Assembly: GCA_037178975.1 (NCBI GenBank)
Contig: JASJZH010000003.1
Location: 4,092,001 to 4,156,000 of the forward strand
DNA: 64,000 bases
From: Oscheius tipulae
Lineage: Eukaryota > Nematoda > Chromadorea > Rhabditida > Rhabditidae
Reading direction: 5' to 3'
Of the stretch, positions 22,885-34,983 are shown in pieces (the first letter of the stretch is position 1; each line of letters opens with the position of its first letter). The translations under genes and the position numbers were made by a program. Under the pieces are notes generated by a model. That model was given only the letters and a program-made list of their open reading frames with translations, was not told where the DNA came from and made no database searches.

Positions 22885-24040
22885 CTATAGTTGGGAGAAC
22901 GAGTAGATAACTTCGTGTCGATACGGCTTCTCCGGCACAAGGAAGATATTTGGGAACGAACTCTGCAATAGTTGAATACTTTTCTTGAAAACAACTCACG
23001 TAGTTCAAAGCAGCGCTGTGATATTGAGCCTCAATAGCCACTCCTTTCCCGGCAGAATAGTCTTCGCCATTTTTACCGATTGTATCAAGAAACTTCGAGC
23101 CATAGACGTGAATCACCGGATAAGAGGTAGCAACTTCCAGCTTGATTCCTGACTTCTCTGAGAAGAGACAAACTGCTGGCTCTCCAGGTCTGGTGGCTGA
23201 TCTCAGCACCAAATCCTGGTCGATATCGATCACATTGTCTGAATTCCTAAAAGAGGATAGCTGACGAGGTTCACGTAAGTCGAAACGTGTCCCTTTGACG
23301 CTCAGTTGTCCACCTGAAATTTTTTCATTGATCGGCTGGGTTTTTTTTACCAGTGGGACAGCAGTCGTCATCAGTTGGTAAGTATTCGTCCGCACGAACA
23401 TAGAGTTTGTGCTCAGCGACGTCATTCTAACCGGTATTCGATTAATTGAGTGGAGAACCCTTACCGAACCATCCAAGTTGAAGTAAGGGTGATGGGCCAA
23501 GGCTAGAACACCTTCCTTGGAGCAGTCAGCGTAATGTTCAAGCACTAGCTGGTTTCTATCATTCACAGTGTAGGTTACATCGATTCTCGCTTCTCCAGGA
23601 AAACCATCCGTCTCCTCATCACGTGTCGTTCTCAGTGTTACAGACGTAACCGACTGACGAACGATTTCCCACGTTTGCTGAAATGGTCGTGCCTGTTTGG
23701 CTGTTTACAAACGTAAGCCGTGCTGTTTGGTCCTCCGTGATGAGAGTGAGGAGAACAATTGATTGGGAGATGGTACTCCTTGTCTTTGAAGACAAAGGTT
23801 CCGTTTCGGATTCGATTAGCCACCGGGCCAATAGTTCTTCCCATATATGCTTTATCGTCGAGATAAGCTGAATTCTTTTTGCAAAACACTGATTCACCTA
23901 CCCTGGACGCTGTCATACCCTAGAACGCAGTCGATTTCTTCCCTTCGCTTGTTTCGAAACTTGAGACTTACTAAAGTAGCACCAAGGGTAAGGATTTTGG
24001 CCGTGAGACCTTCATCGTTTTTTATTTCAACGAACTCCAT
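22885..24040 (-). CDS. GALM: Galactose mutarotase (aldose 1-epimerase)
   Basis: Interconverts alpha and beta anomers of galactose and glucose in the cytosol, feeding the Leloir pathway. It begins MEFVEIKNDEGLTAKILTLG at 24040. Substrate-pocket motifs are seen: ANRIRNGTF, then HSHHGGPNS (HGG His), then LALAHHPYFNLDG (His-Pro-Tyr-Phe-Asn-Leu). The last exon must be read after an intron (GTGAGT to TTGCAG) to give EKPYRHEVIYSFSQL and stop at 22885, which matches the usual C-terminus; reading straight through instead gives an unrelated tail overlapping elpc-2. A TTCCCTTTCAG acceptor abuts the ATG, and an AATAAA for the upstream ING gene lies about 85 bp before it, an operon signature. Confidence 0.9.
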
Positions 24041-24212
24041 CTGAAAGGGAATTGAGAGTGGAAAAGATCATGCAGAAATTAAAAAGGAAATCCATGTAAA
24101 AAGCAACATAAATAGAGGAAACCATGTTTATTCACAAGGGTGTTCAATTACAACAACGATTTACAGGCATTGAACTGAGTAGGAGATCAAAATTGATAAG
24201 TGATAAAACTGA

Positions 24213-25262
24213 TTACTTCTTCTTCTTCTTCCTTTCAGTTGGGGCTACTTCGCAGTATTTGCAGATGAACTCCCCTAAAAACTGGTTCGAAACCAAAAAA
24301 AGAAACACTAACCTTCTGGAGCTTTAGTGATTCCGAGGCATTGGTAATGGAACCATTCGTATTTGCATCCAGGATTGTCGCAAGCAATCATTTCACCGAA
24401 CGAAACCTGCGAATTAGAATATGAGCGTTACTTTTCCAGCAAAGAAACTGAAAAGACAAGAATACGAACCTGATGACAAGTACAGTAGCGAGGCTCGTTG
24501 GGGTTTACTGGCATTTCCGGCACTTCATACGGGAGTGCTTGGTACTCTATGTGAGCTGCAAATTGCAACTAAGATATGATTTTTCATATTTCATGAAAGC
24601 AAGATATATGTAAGACTTACAAGTGTCCGGCAATCTCGTTTTTTTGTCCTCCCCCTTTTTCTTCTTGTCGCCTCTTCCGCCGCTTGGTGTCTTGATGCTC
24701 CCTGAAATATTACTTGTCATCTCTGCCAGTGTCAAGTTTTCTTCAAGTTTATTTATTATGTCGGAATCAAACAGGTTGTTCCTAGAGGGAGGCCATTATC
24801 GCTCCCATAGTGCGAGTCCACTGTTCGCCTTCTTCGAAACAAAACAAAAAGACTGACCTTTGATCCGCTTGGCCTCCTTGAGCGTCTTCTCCTTCATCTC
24901 GTTGTTGAAGACTCTCATGTTGTCGTCGAGTTTCTGGATCTTCTTGTCAATAAATTCGTACATTTCATTGGCAATCTTCTCTTTCTTGCTGGATTTCTCC
25001 TTGATTACGGTATGTAGGGCTTGGATTTCTTTGGCGGCTTTCATTTTGGTCTCTCGACTCATCTGTCTCTGATTCTTGCAGTAGGTCAAAGACTTTTCCT
25101 TGAGCTCCTTTATCATCTGGTCCACCTGAACCATTTGTTAATAAAGTGAAGTAAATAGAAACTTACAGACATGTCGAGATCCCTTATCTGACTATTCATC
25201 TTTTTCAGGCGCTCTTGAACATTTTCGGCCTGATCGATGATATCCTTTAACTGTTCGGACAT
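24213..25262 (-). CDS. ING-family PHD-finger chromatin reader
   Basis: Inhibitor-of-growth family subunit of histone acetyltransferase or deacetylase complexes; the C-terminal PHD finger reads H3K4me3. The N-terminal ING coiled coil runs from [19 protein letters not shown] through [18 protein letters not shown]. It is followed by a Lys-rich linker and PHD residues [18 protein letters not shown], then [10 protein letters not shown] and [10 protein letters not shown], with the Cys4-His-Cys3 set, ending in five lysines. Roughly 250 aa. The subtype (ING1-5) is not resolved. It lies 172 bp upstream of GALM on the same strand. Confidence 0.88.
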
Positions 25263-25742
25263 CTGAAAAAGCTGCCTAGGAGAAGAAAACGCTATTAATC
25301 AATAAATCTAATCGATCGCTGGTCGTGCGAAGAGCACAGAAACAGTGGTACGTATGGGATAAATGGACGCGATACTAACTTCAGCAGTATTGTGTTTGGT
25401 GCAACAAGAGAAGATATACGTGACCGTGATATTTCTTAAAAACTTTATTACAAGCGTATCACAATAAAGCTGCCTCCCTCTGTACACGTAAAAAATGGAA
25501 GGGAAAGTGGCGGCAAGACGATAATATTATGGCAAGGTGTATCACGGTAAAAGAAGCGAAGTTGAGATAATGTTCAGGCTAGAAATAAGGCAAAGAGACC
25601 AGACAAATTCAATGAGAACCACGTTGAAATGTTATGCTGGGACGAGATTCCTAGAGGGTAATATTACAGAATCAAACAAAGGAAAATGCACTGGGATGAA
25701 ATGAAGGCGAAAGACTTAGTTGCTAAATAACAAGTCGAGATC
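25263..25742. other. Gap holding the mig-22 3' end
   Basis: No gene is seen. On the minus strand an AATAAA occurs near 25440, about 300 bp after the mig-22 stop, making this mostly its 3' UTR. The part next to 25262 is likely ING leader and promoter. Confidence 0.5.
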
Positions 25743-28571
25743 TCATTCCTCGTGGAAAAGTAGTTTGGCCAACTGATCTTTTGCTGCAATATTTTCTCGT
25801 TTACTGGCGACGCAGCGGCTATGGTCGTCTTCCTGGAGTTCGGGATCGCAGTTCCGCTGGTGATATCTATAAGATGCGCGTGTGAAATATTATCAGACTC
25901 CTACCTTATTCTGAGTGTCGGTTCCAGAGCCCTCAGAACGTGAATATCATCTTGTCCAAGGAACATCGAAACCAGATCAGAACGTTTTCCATTGAGTCTG
26001 TTTCGTAGTGTCACATAGTCAGAACCATAGAGACTGACGCAGGAGAAGTCGAGCGAATCGAATCGTCCGTGATCCTGAACGCTTCAGATAAAATTAGAAT
26101 AGAACGAAGTACTTTTTGAACAATCAGCTGTCGTTTCCTCTTTGGTGGATGATCATCCCGAAGTCTGCTCAGGGCTTTCTCTCGTGCCTCTTGAGGATCC
26201 GCGGGAATCTAAAAAGACAGTGTTCGGATAGAACAAGAAGGTTACCTCGCTTTCTGTCACGTCCATGCCGCTGATCGTTGGATGATATTCAACAAAGGGA
26301 ACAGGGAAGAAAGCTTGATACTTTTTAATCGTGTTTATCCTGGTCCGGTCAAGAAACTCGCGTTGTATATCGGCGTGGGGCGAGAGAACGACAAAGATGG
26401 CATTGGAGCCATAGCGGTCAATCGCTTCATCCAAGGCGGTGCTCTCAGGGCTGTTGGACGAAGACACTTCCGCTTTGATTGTCATCAAGTCGCAGTCCAT
26501 GACTGATCTGAGGCATCTGAAGCATGATAGTTACGACAAATGTACCAAAAATCTAGCCTCCGTTTCAGCTCTTGTAGATCGTTCTCGATACTTGTCGCGG
26601 ATTTGGGATCAATTGACGGCGAAACTGCTACTACCAGCCGAGTTTTCCGTGATTCTTCAATGGAAGCCGTGCATAACCGTGCGTGACGGGACAAGAGACG
26701 GCGTGCAGGAAGAACTTCATGTTCTTAAAAATACGAATTAGTAAATCAATACGAAAGTCACTAACCTGCATTGACTGGCACAACAATGATTATATCCGTG
26801 TCTTCTTTGACGTACGGTACTTCGTTCAGTAGGCGTGTACTAGCGATAAGTCGATTGAGATGGATACGACGCTCGACAGGCTGTTCTTTCGCATTCTTGT
26901 AAACGAGATCGATCATGTAGTCCATTCCACGGCGGGGGTCAAACAGTCTGAAAAGGATATGCGTCAAAAAGTTATGAAATGGATGACCTGTATCCATTAC
27001 GCATATGACTGAACTCGAGTTCCGGTTCTTTCCCTTCGACCTGCTGACGCGCACTGCTCACAGCCTCCGTAATATCCTCCAAATCGTTCCCTTCCAACGG
27101 GCGAACATTTTGATTCGGTTCATTGCGGAATATGTCCTTCATTGTAAAGAATTCCCACGTCGAAACTTGGTAACGATTCGGAGGAATACTATAGGCAGGA
27201 ACTGCAGCTGGCCAGGTCGGGCCTTCTTCGGTCTCGTTGAACAATCCTGTTACTTCAGCCTGCATCGCGGTTATTTCCGCATCTGTACGATCGATTTCCA
27301 CCAGGATGAAGTGGTCGTGCAAGGCGACGGCATCAGCATCGGACAAAATTCGTGTTACGATGAGGGAATCGTTGAAGTCAGCATCGCTCCGCCATTCATG
27401 AATCGAGTCGTGAGCAGCGCTTGGTCCATCCATCTGCCAGACACGGAAGAAATGACCTTGATGACTGGCTGTACAGCTGAGATTGGTAGCCTGAAGAAGA
27501 CACTTCTCAAAGGCGATCTGGTCAGAGTCTGCTTCAGAAACAACGTGGCTGCATTGATGGCGCTGGCTAAAAAAAAAGAACTCGTGAAGAAACTAAGAAT
27601 GTACTTACTGAATTAACGGTTTCATGGCTGGACTGCTGATGAGAACGCCTGCGTCGAGGTTACAATGGCCATCGTCCGTTGGAAGACCCATCAACACCGG
27701 CTCGTTCCAATTCAGATTATCGATAGTTCGTTTCAGCTGGAACGGATTGACGTATGTGGCATCCTTCACCAGTAGATACCAATCGTAGAGCTCGTGGATT
27801 GCCTGGAAAAATAAAGCTTTCAAACGAAAAAAAATGTTCTAAAATCCGACGAACAGGACCATCACAACAGAATTACCTCTTACGAGCAATTAGTTGCTGC
27901 TTTAGAGACCTAAAATTCGAATTCCTTAGGATCATTGGTAAGTAAGAGATAACAATGAACTTACACTGTCGAACATTAGTCCGAGGATGTGTGTATGAGG
28001 CCTCTGTCCATTGTTTCGTCCATCACTCAGAGGATACGATTTCAGATTTGTCAACTGCTCCATTTCCTTATCAATGCGGGCTGCATCGGCATACAATTCT
28101 ATTCTGAAACTCATTTTTATTTTGAAATAAGAGCAAAATTACCTAGGAACATGCTTTCCCAGCGATGCGTTAATAGCCAGGGACAAAGATGATTCCGCTA
28201 GCACAGCCACCATTAGTCGCTCACGAATTCCAAGTTCTGAGGCGGCAAACCGAGCTCGAACTACCTGAAAGTCCAACTTTTTTTAAACTGTTAAGTCGTT
28301 TCACAATGTTTAGAAGGAAAAACATAGTTGAGGGGAAAACCAGGAGATCAAAACCAACCTTTGGTGTTGGGTTGTGATTCGCTGGAGGTGCAGCAATATC
28401 GTCCAAATGCACAGTCCAGTGCTCGCTCACGTCGCGGAATTCTTTCTCAGCTACTTGTGGGCATTCCGTCAAGTCGGAGCTGTGATCGGTGGGAGCGAAA
28501 AAGAACCCAGCTAGGATGAGGCCGCTAACAATTCCTGCCAACAGCGGCATTCCGGTTCGGGCCCCTGTCAT
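25743..28571 (-). CDS. mig-22: Chondroitin polymerising factor (CHPF-type, Golgi)
   Basis: Type II Golgi membrane protein that partners chondroitin synthase to extend chondroitin chains. It has a short cytosolic tail, then one membrane anchor (PLLAGIVSGLILAGFFFAP), a GT31-like domain and a GT7/GT2-like domain. Family landmarks: LYDWYLLVKDATYVNPFQL, HCNLDAGVLIS, ACE-like segment EKCLLQATNLSC, TWPAAVPAYSIPPNRYQV, DPRRGMDYMIDLVYK, and AFFPVPFVEYHP. At the place where catalytic synthases carry an acidic DxD motif this protein reads KDATY, as CHPF does, so it is assigned to the polymerising factor rather than to sqv-5. It ends LAKLLFHEE at 25743. About ten introns; roughly 780 aa. Confidence 0.87.
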
Positions 28572-30057
28572 TGTTCGGGGCCGTATGATTTGTAGACAGT
28601 ACCCTGCAGATGTTAATGAGAAGAGTGATAAAAGAAAAAGGAGTAGAGAGAGAACAAGTAGAGGGCAAGGCACGCAAGTGTCGTATAAACAAATGCAGAT
28701 GTCTTTGAGTCTGCCGGGAAAAGCACAAATCAGTGAGGTGTTCGAGGTATTTGTCATGCGATGACAACCGAGTCATCTAGACGAAAGTCATGGTGACCAC
28801 TGTTTTACTTGTCGTTCCGCTCTGAAAGGCTCGTAAAGCAAGTAGCCGAGGCGCATAAAAGGCATCGTGAGGAGTAAACGACTATGTTGAAGGGATAGAT
28901 CAAAATTCTTTTGAACTTCCCTTTGTGTCGTAAGTTGTGTCAGGTTAGTTTACACTAGTTATCTTGGGGTACGATCATCAGCGTTGAGAATGATCGCAGG
29001 GACCGAAATAAGTATTGCCAGCATATTTTGGAGTGTACAACTGACAGTACTGTAGTAATTTTGTACAAAAAGAGCCAGGATTAGGGAACATGTAGAGAAG
29101 TCGGACTATAATCGAATCGCAAACGCGTTGAGAAAGGTTTGCTGCGGCGAAGAGGGACAAGGACGGGATGAATGTCAATTGCCAATTTGGACGGTGAGAC
29201 GAGGAACGAGTATGGATCGATATACAATCGTCGCATGCTCTTGTCATTGTTCTTGGGTCACAAAAGAATCGAGGATCTCTCTACTACTAAAGTGCAATGG
29301 TGTCCGTCCGTCCGTCACCACGAGAAAAAAGCTGGCAAGTCATGGCATGTCAAGAACTATGTTGACAAGTCAGCTTTGGGGGGAAATTTGGGAACTTGGA
29401 GAAGCGGCGAAGCCGCCTGTTGTAAATGCTAATTCAATACTAAGGGGCGGCGAAGCCGTCGTAGACGGCTGGTACGAATTTAAAGTGATAAAAGTAGCGC
29501 ATTCAATGTTTTGCGGAAAAAGACAGATAGTTCCAATCAACTTATGTCGAGACGGGAGAACCAGCTCCGTATTTTTTTTTTAGTTAGAAAGAGGAAATAC
29601 AATAGAGTTATGCAATAAATGGTTCGATGAGACCAAGAGAAACTGACTGTTGAGGGGAGAATCACGTCTTTGCACCTGATGTATCACGTTTTTATACGAA
29701 AAATGAGAGATGACACAAAGGATTGGTTTAAGACAAGAGTTATGTAATTAAAATTTCGCGCCAAATTTTTCTGGGTTGGGACGAATAAGCGCGCGAATTC
29801 AAGTCGAGGATTCTTCTAGTCAAAAAAAACTAAAGTCACTTTCAATGTAGCTCAAGAACTTTCTCAAAGTTGAGGAAGAGGAATTGTGCGAACGATGCTG
29901 ATCACACGATGTACGGGTTCTTCTTCGTCTCTATTTTTATGCGAACGCCGCCGAACACTGAGCAGCTTTCGAAGAGACACATTGCTTTTCTTTTTTTTTG
30001 CTGTCTTTGCATTTACTTTCTTCGCGTTTGATTGATTTCCATCTTTTTAGAAGAAAC
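28572..30057. other. Intergenic region between divergent mig-22 and SMNDC1
   Basis: About 1.5 kb. The only structure seen is a copy of a dispersed repeat at about 29280-29480 (separate entry). ORFs in the rest have no domain. The right end carries a T-rich tract and CATCTTTTTAG just before the SMNDC1 start, a probable splice-leader acceptor. Confidence 0.5.
29280..29480 (+). repeat. Dispersed repeat, copy 1 (GGCGAAGCCG family)
   Basis: The ordered landmarks are ACTAAAGTGCAATGGTGTCC, a CCGT tandem, CACGAGAAAAAAGC, GGCATGTCAAGAA, GACAAGTCAGC, GAAGCGGCGAAGCCGCCTGTT and GGCGAAGCCGTCGTAGACGG. The same landmarks in the same order recur inverted at about 50497-50700 and partly at 51352-51470. Each copy contains short GC-rich palindromes. 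No coding capacity, and no terminal repeats I can define, so the class is unknown. Confidence 0.65.
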
Positions 30058-30964
30058 ATGGCGGAAGATCTAGCTAAATTCAAGCTTCAATATCAGCAAG
30101 TTGAAGCAGCTTTGCTTGGAGATCCGTCAAACGATGAATTGCTCAAGCTCAAGTCTGATCTGACTGAAATGATCACTTTACAGGTACTCCTTGTATTTGT
30201 CAATATACAAATCTCACTACAGGAGGAAATTGTTGATGCTGATAAAAAGGAAGCAGCTTCGAAAGAACATATTCCACAGCAGGCCAAATTGTGGAAGGTT
30301 TTGTAGTTTTCCTTTTCGTTTCTAAGTTTGTTCAGGTCGGAGATCGAGTAATCGCTCCTCTTCCTACAGGAAAAACCGCTGTGGCCAAAATCGACAACTT
30401 CACCGCTGCCGGTTATGCCATTACCTTCATCTGTATGTTTCTGATTCTGTATTTATTTTCCCATAATACATACAAAGTTTTTCATATAATTTTCAGCATC
30501 TGGTCAAAAAACGATTGTCGACCCGACTGATCTCGTCCCTGCTCCTGATACTCCTGGAAGCAAAAAGTCCAATTTCGCATTCGAACAACGTAAAATGGAC
30601 AAAGATGCTCGTCTTGCTTGGCAGGTTCCTCAGTTTCATGTATTTTTTTAAACCCTCGCCTTTTAGGCAGAGCGGGAAAAGAAACGGCAGAAGGCCGCCA
30701 AAAAGGAGGCTAGGCGAAAGGAGCTGGACAGCGTTGCCGAAGCAGAGAAGAACGACTGGATGAAATTCAACAACAAAGCGGCCAAAAAAGGTTTGGCTGG
30801 TCTCAAAAAGGTGACTGCCACAAACACTGCTAAGGACACAGGTACCCAACAATATAACCGTTTTGATAGCTTATTTAGGAGCCAAAAGTAATTTCCTTGT
30901 CTCCTCGCGGTCCAACGACTACAGTTTTAAATCTACTCGAGGAAACATGGACTCAATGTTTTAA
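30058..30964 (+). CDS. SMNDC1: SMNDC1/SPF30-like Tudor-domain splicing factor
   Basis: Nuclear Tudor protein needed for spliceosome assembly; it binds symmetrically dimethylated arginines on Sm proteins. It begins MAEDLAKFKLQYQQVEAAL, closely like human SPF30. The Tudor domain covers LWKVGDRVIAPLPTGKTAVAKID through GYAITF. A Lys/Glu-rich helix (KRQKAAKKEARRKELD) follows, and the C-terminus is NFLVSSRSNDYSFKSTRGN, ending at 30964. There are about five introns of 40-60 bp and about 225 aa. The last intron donor is GGTACCC. An AATAAA lies about 35 bp after the stop, and the gene converges on NOL9. Confidence 0.88.
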
Positions 30965-31049
30965 ATTGTTCTGTTTGTAACTATTTTGTGACCACGTCAA
31001 TAAACTGAAAGTAAAAATTGATTTTAACAATAAGAATTCAACAACAGTT

Positions 31050-33502
31050 CTACTGTGTGACAGGGAAATGCTCTCGGTGGAAATTTTGTTGTCGATCCAT
31101 CCGGAGAGAGCCATAGAGATCAGCGTTGATCGACTGAGAAGGATCTGTCGGACCAGTCGTATACATTGTAGGAGCGCCATTCTAAAAACATTGTTTCGAC
31201 AGAAAAAAAAGTTCGCTTACGGCTGTTTTAGTCATGTAAGACGGTAAGACAATTCTGTTTCCTCTTGCTATTACAGTCACTTTCTCCAGATTGGCAGAAG
31301 AAACTGGCGTGATTAGAATGATTTGTTTCTTTACCATGTCCACGGCGTTGATAATTGCTGAACGATGTTTTGAATCAGAATAGAAACCAGTTACCATATC
31401 CATGGCAGTGTAGAAGAGGGGAGCTCTGGTTCATTGTACAGATTGATGGCAAATACTGCTTTCCTAGTAGACGACGAGTTGGCTGACAAGATAAAATTGC
31501 AAGGAATAAAATTCTACCAACCAAAGGTTCAGTTGTCGAGCAGAGGGCAACGACCTGAGCATTCAGAGTACCGAAAAAGAAGCGGTCGCTGACCGATGAG
31601 AGGTCTTCGGGAATGGCGAACAGGGCCTTTCTAGAAATTGTCGATGGGTGAGAAAATAGTCAGGAAACTGACTGGAATTCGATCCGTATAATTTTCGCCT
31701 GATTCAGAGTGTACATCAGCGGTTTGTTCATCATAGAAGCGAAGTAGCCCATGGTACGAAGATCTCTCAATGCTGCCGGATTCAGGAACTTCGGTCGTAT
31801 TTTTGAAGCAATTTTCTCCCATTCTTTCCCTTTATCTCTCAGCGGAAAATCACGCAGGACGACGACCGGTTTTGTCGTCTCTTTCAGATTGAGATTCTGA
31901 AAGTTGTCTAACAATGTAAGTAGGAATTCGATTATAAACTCACGGCCTGTTTAAATTGTCCTCCAGTAAGTTGAAAGAAATAATCTGGTTCTGCCCAATC
32001 CACAATGTGTTGGAGAATTTCGAGACCCGGACCCTCGATCCAGCCCATTGGATTGATGATAAGAACGGAACCAGGCGGACTGTTCTCTTGGTATGCGTTC
32101 AGTAGACAAGTGAAAATATTCTAAAAATGGTTAGTTGACAAAAACGAGGATACCAACCTTGTATTTGGGAATATCGTCCGCCGGCGATAAATCTCCATAA
32201 AAGTAACAGTTTTCGAAGTCACTTTTCTGATGACACCAGGGCGTGTCAAGAAGTGGTTTGGTTACTTTCCACAGCGACATACATCCGGCCGGAGTGAACT
32301 CGGGTTGTCCAAGATCGAGATCTAGCACATAGAGAGGGAGATCACTGGAAAAGAGTTAGCTGCTCGACAACCAAAATGAATAAAACCTGGCAAGGAGACG
32401 GTTGCAAAGATATCGAACGAAAGTCGATTTCCCTGAGGATTTACTTCCAGCGGGTAACAGTGTCACTTTTCCTCCTTCACTACGCTTCTGGTCGACTTCT
32501 ATTAGGGTCAGATTCAGGTCATTCAATGTAATTCTGCGATACAGATGCCAGCCGGGATTTTCCAGAAGGTCAATATCTTGCGGACGCCAGTGGCTTTGAT
32601 TCAAATAGAGTTTCTCCTAAATTTTAAGTGATCGAAGGTTTGCATTGATACAAACCTCATGAATCTGCTTGTAAAGATCGACTACTACAGGTGTGCGTCG
32701 ATGTACTATCAAAACAGCAGCTCTGCTATTAGTCCATTCGTAGACAATCTTTTCGAATTCGGGAGAGACCTTAGGATTATTTTTTGAATGAATTGCCACT
32801 GCGAAAACCTCTTTTAGACGATACTTCAAGCGCAATTCTTTGCTCGATAAACTTTCTACTGTAGTGCATTCGACGACTGCCTGGATCTTGTATATGGAAA
32901 CTGAGACATATAAAACAAACCGGCCTGTTCGATTCAACCGGGGAGCAAACGTGAAACATCTTCTCGGGCGTTTCAAAACTCCCGGCACTGATCTCAAATC
33001 CATCAATCTGAATTGAACCTCCTGAAGAAAACGTGAAAGAGAAAATATGGAGCATTACCGAGGCATGTGATGCCAGCCCATCCAAAGAAAAGAAATGACC
33101 TATCCGGAGGAATGACCACAATACTGTACTCTCGATTAATGCAGTCATATCGCCTAGAAAAATTTTGAATTGGAATAATATAAAAAGCTTACAGCCTAGG
33201 AAGTGATATCAAAGGTCGGACAGGGGTTGCAACGAAATTCGGCTGATGTGTTGGAGGTAGATGTTGAATTCGCGGCGAAATATTCTTTTGCAGAGACACT
33301 AGTTGAATATCTGGCGCAGTTCTTACTGGAGAGTGCTGATTGTCGCCCGAACTTTGTCTTTTCTTCTTTTTTGGTTTTGGAACTGAACAAAATAACAAGA
33401 TAATCACGCAAATAAAAAAATGTGGTTACCTTTCGCAACGGTTTCTGAAGACTTACTGACGACTTCGCTGACGGAAACAGTCGAGCGTCTCTTGCCCGTC
33501 AT
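31050..33502 (-). CDS. nol-9: NOL9/Grc3-type polynucleotide 5'-hydroxyl kinase
   Basis: Nucleolar kinase that phosphorylates 5'-OH RNA ends during ITS2 processing of pre-rRNA. It starts MTGKRRSTVSVSEVVSK followed by a basic KPKKKKRQ stretch, a likely nucleolar signal. The P-loop is GSKSSGKST, followed by the Walker-B-like LDLDLGQPEFTPAGC, a hallmark of the Clp1/Grc3 family, then INPMGWIEGPGLEIL. The C-terminal domain includes NAQVVALCSTTEPL and ends HREHFPVTQ at 31050. Roughly 600 aa in about 14 exons. The exon structure around 31390-31500 is the least certain. Confidence 0.87.
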
Positions 33503-34137
33503 TTGGGCTGATAACAAGAAATGTAAAAAAAATACCAGGCCGAGGAAAGAAAGATGGACTACAGGACAATTTTACAGTTGTTCTTGTATGTATAGTCTGT
33601 TCACAAGTAATAGAACATTTTTCAAACGATCGCGCCGCAAAAAGGTGTCGTTTTGGGCGTTTTGATAATTCTCCGAAATTTTTCACATTTTCCGCTACAT
33701 TTTCTGCCAGATTCGGAAGATTTCTTGCACGTAAGCGATGCAGATTATACTGTTCTACACTTAGAACGTAAAACTGGCAAGAAAAAAGCCAAACTTCGGA
33801 GAACAATGAAGGAAGAAATTCCTCCAAAATTTGAAAGTGTTCAATACGCCGCGCCTTTTACGTCGTGACGGTTTTTAAAATTTTCTATTATTATGGAACA
33901 GACTGTACACGAGTGTTTTTATTAGCACGCAACACCATAAAGCAACAAGAAAAACATTCTGACAAAGAACACACGGACAGAATGTGGTGAGAAGAAATGA
34001 GATACGTAAAATTTCGTGCACACGAAAACTCAAACCGCGAAAATGACCCAGCTCGTGCACTTTTGCATCCTTATACGTTTTTAGGTTCTTTTGCACGTTT
34101 TACTCTGGTTGATCAATGTGTAATTGACCTTTAGACA
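33503..34137. other. Intergenic region with a MITE between divergent nol-9 and PRCC
   Basis: About half of this 635-bp gap is the MITE described separately (33593-33905). The remainder, including a TTGACCTTTAG acceptor 3 bp before the PRCC ATG, is promoter and leader. No gene is seen. Confidence 0.5.
33593..33905. mobile_element. Mariner/Tc-type MITE with imperfect terminal inverted repeats
   Basis: A 313-bp non-autonomous element flanked by TA dinucleotides (33591-33592 and 33906-33907), the target duplication of Tc1/mariner elements. The ends read TAGTCTGTTC inward from the left and CAGTCTGTTC inward from the right. Inverted similarity continues through AATAGAA for about 30 bp and to GCGCCGC/GCGCGGCG. 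There is no transposase. It inserted between two divergent housekeeping genes. Confidence 0.7.
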
Positions 34138-34831
34138 ATGATCAGACTCGTCGATTATGGCAGCAGCTCCAGTTCCGAATCAGGCGACTCCGATGTAGAG
34201 ACTGTTACCGACTTCTTTGGCCTGAACGAAGCCTCCGAAGTATGTTTCATCCTTTTCTGTCCGTAAATTTTTTGTTTCAGCGTCAACTTCCCTATTTTGA
34301 CAAAGAGCAAAAAATTCCACTAATGGCGGCAGGCACTGGATTCGAAACATTTGATCCCTCGAGACCCACAGAACAGGTTGGGTTATGCCGGTTTTTTGAC
34401 AGCTTACTTACGATCAATCAGCAGAATGTTGGATGCTTTAGGAAGAGATGGATCCCAGTCAGATGTACAACTATGCCAATGTGGACATGGCGCAACTTCA
34501 ACAGCAAAAAGGATACATTTCAGACGAGTTACGTTTATCTTTTTCCAGCCTCTACCTTTTTCCAACAAGCATTCACTCTCATTTCTCGCGATGAATCAGT
34601 ACAAGTTGGAGACAGACGCATCTTGAACGAGATTACTGCTTGAATAATTAATGTCAGCGTTGACCAAGTTAGATTCTTTTTCTGCAATTCTAAAAGCTAT
34701 TTTCAGGCTCTTGGTTCAAATGTGCATTCTATTTGGCCAAATTGGCTGTCGCCCGAGAAGCAGCACTGTCAGAACAATGGGCTGCCAGTAAGAGCCAGAA
34801 GCGGATGAGCCAACAGAAATATGGATTCTAG
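34138..34831 (+). CDS. PRCC: PRCC-like spliceosome-associated protein
   Basis: Small homologue of PRCC, a nuclear protein tied to pre-mRNA splicing and mitotic checkpoint control. The N-terminus MIRLVDYGSSSSESGDSD matches the family's short acidic-serine start. IPLMAAGTGFE and EEMDPSQMYNYANVD lie in the middle. The C-terminal block LAKLAVAREAALSEQW followed by RMSQQKYGF and stop matches the conserved PRCC end (QAKYGF in human). About four exons and about 190 aa, much shorter than the proline-rich human protein (491 aa). Middle exon boundaries near 34520-34680 are uncertain. The Spinster gene starts 152 bp downstream, with AATAAA and CTTTCGGCAG acceptor sequences between, as in an operon. Confidence 0.78.
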
Positions 34832-34983
34832 AATGATGTTCAGATTAACTGAAATAAACATTCTAACTAACAAAGGTCTCTGACAGAAAGTAGCGAGGTG
34901 GTCGTTTTATAGCTCCTTGTGCACTTATCTGCCACGAACAGCTCTGGGTTAGAGATAAGATTTATTGTCTTTCGGCAGTCGCT

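Noticed and set aside
22766-23566. GALM reading frame continuing past the last intron to 22766
   Set aside because: It gives an unrelated hydrophobic tail overlapping elpc-2; splicing at GTGAGT...TTGCAG yields the family C-terminus and a stop at 22885.
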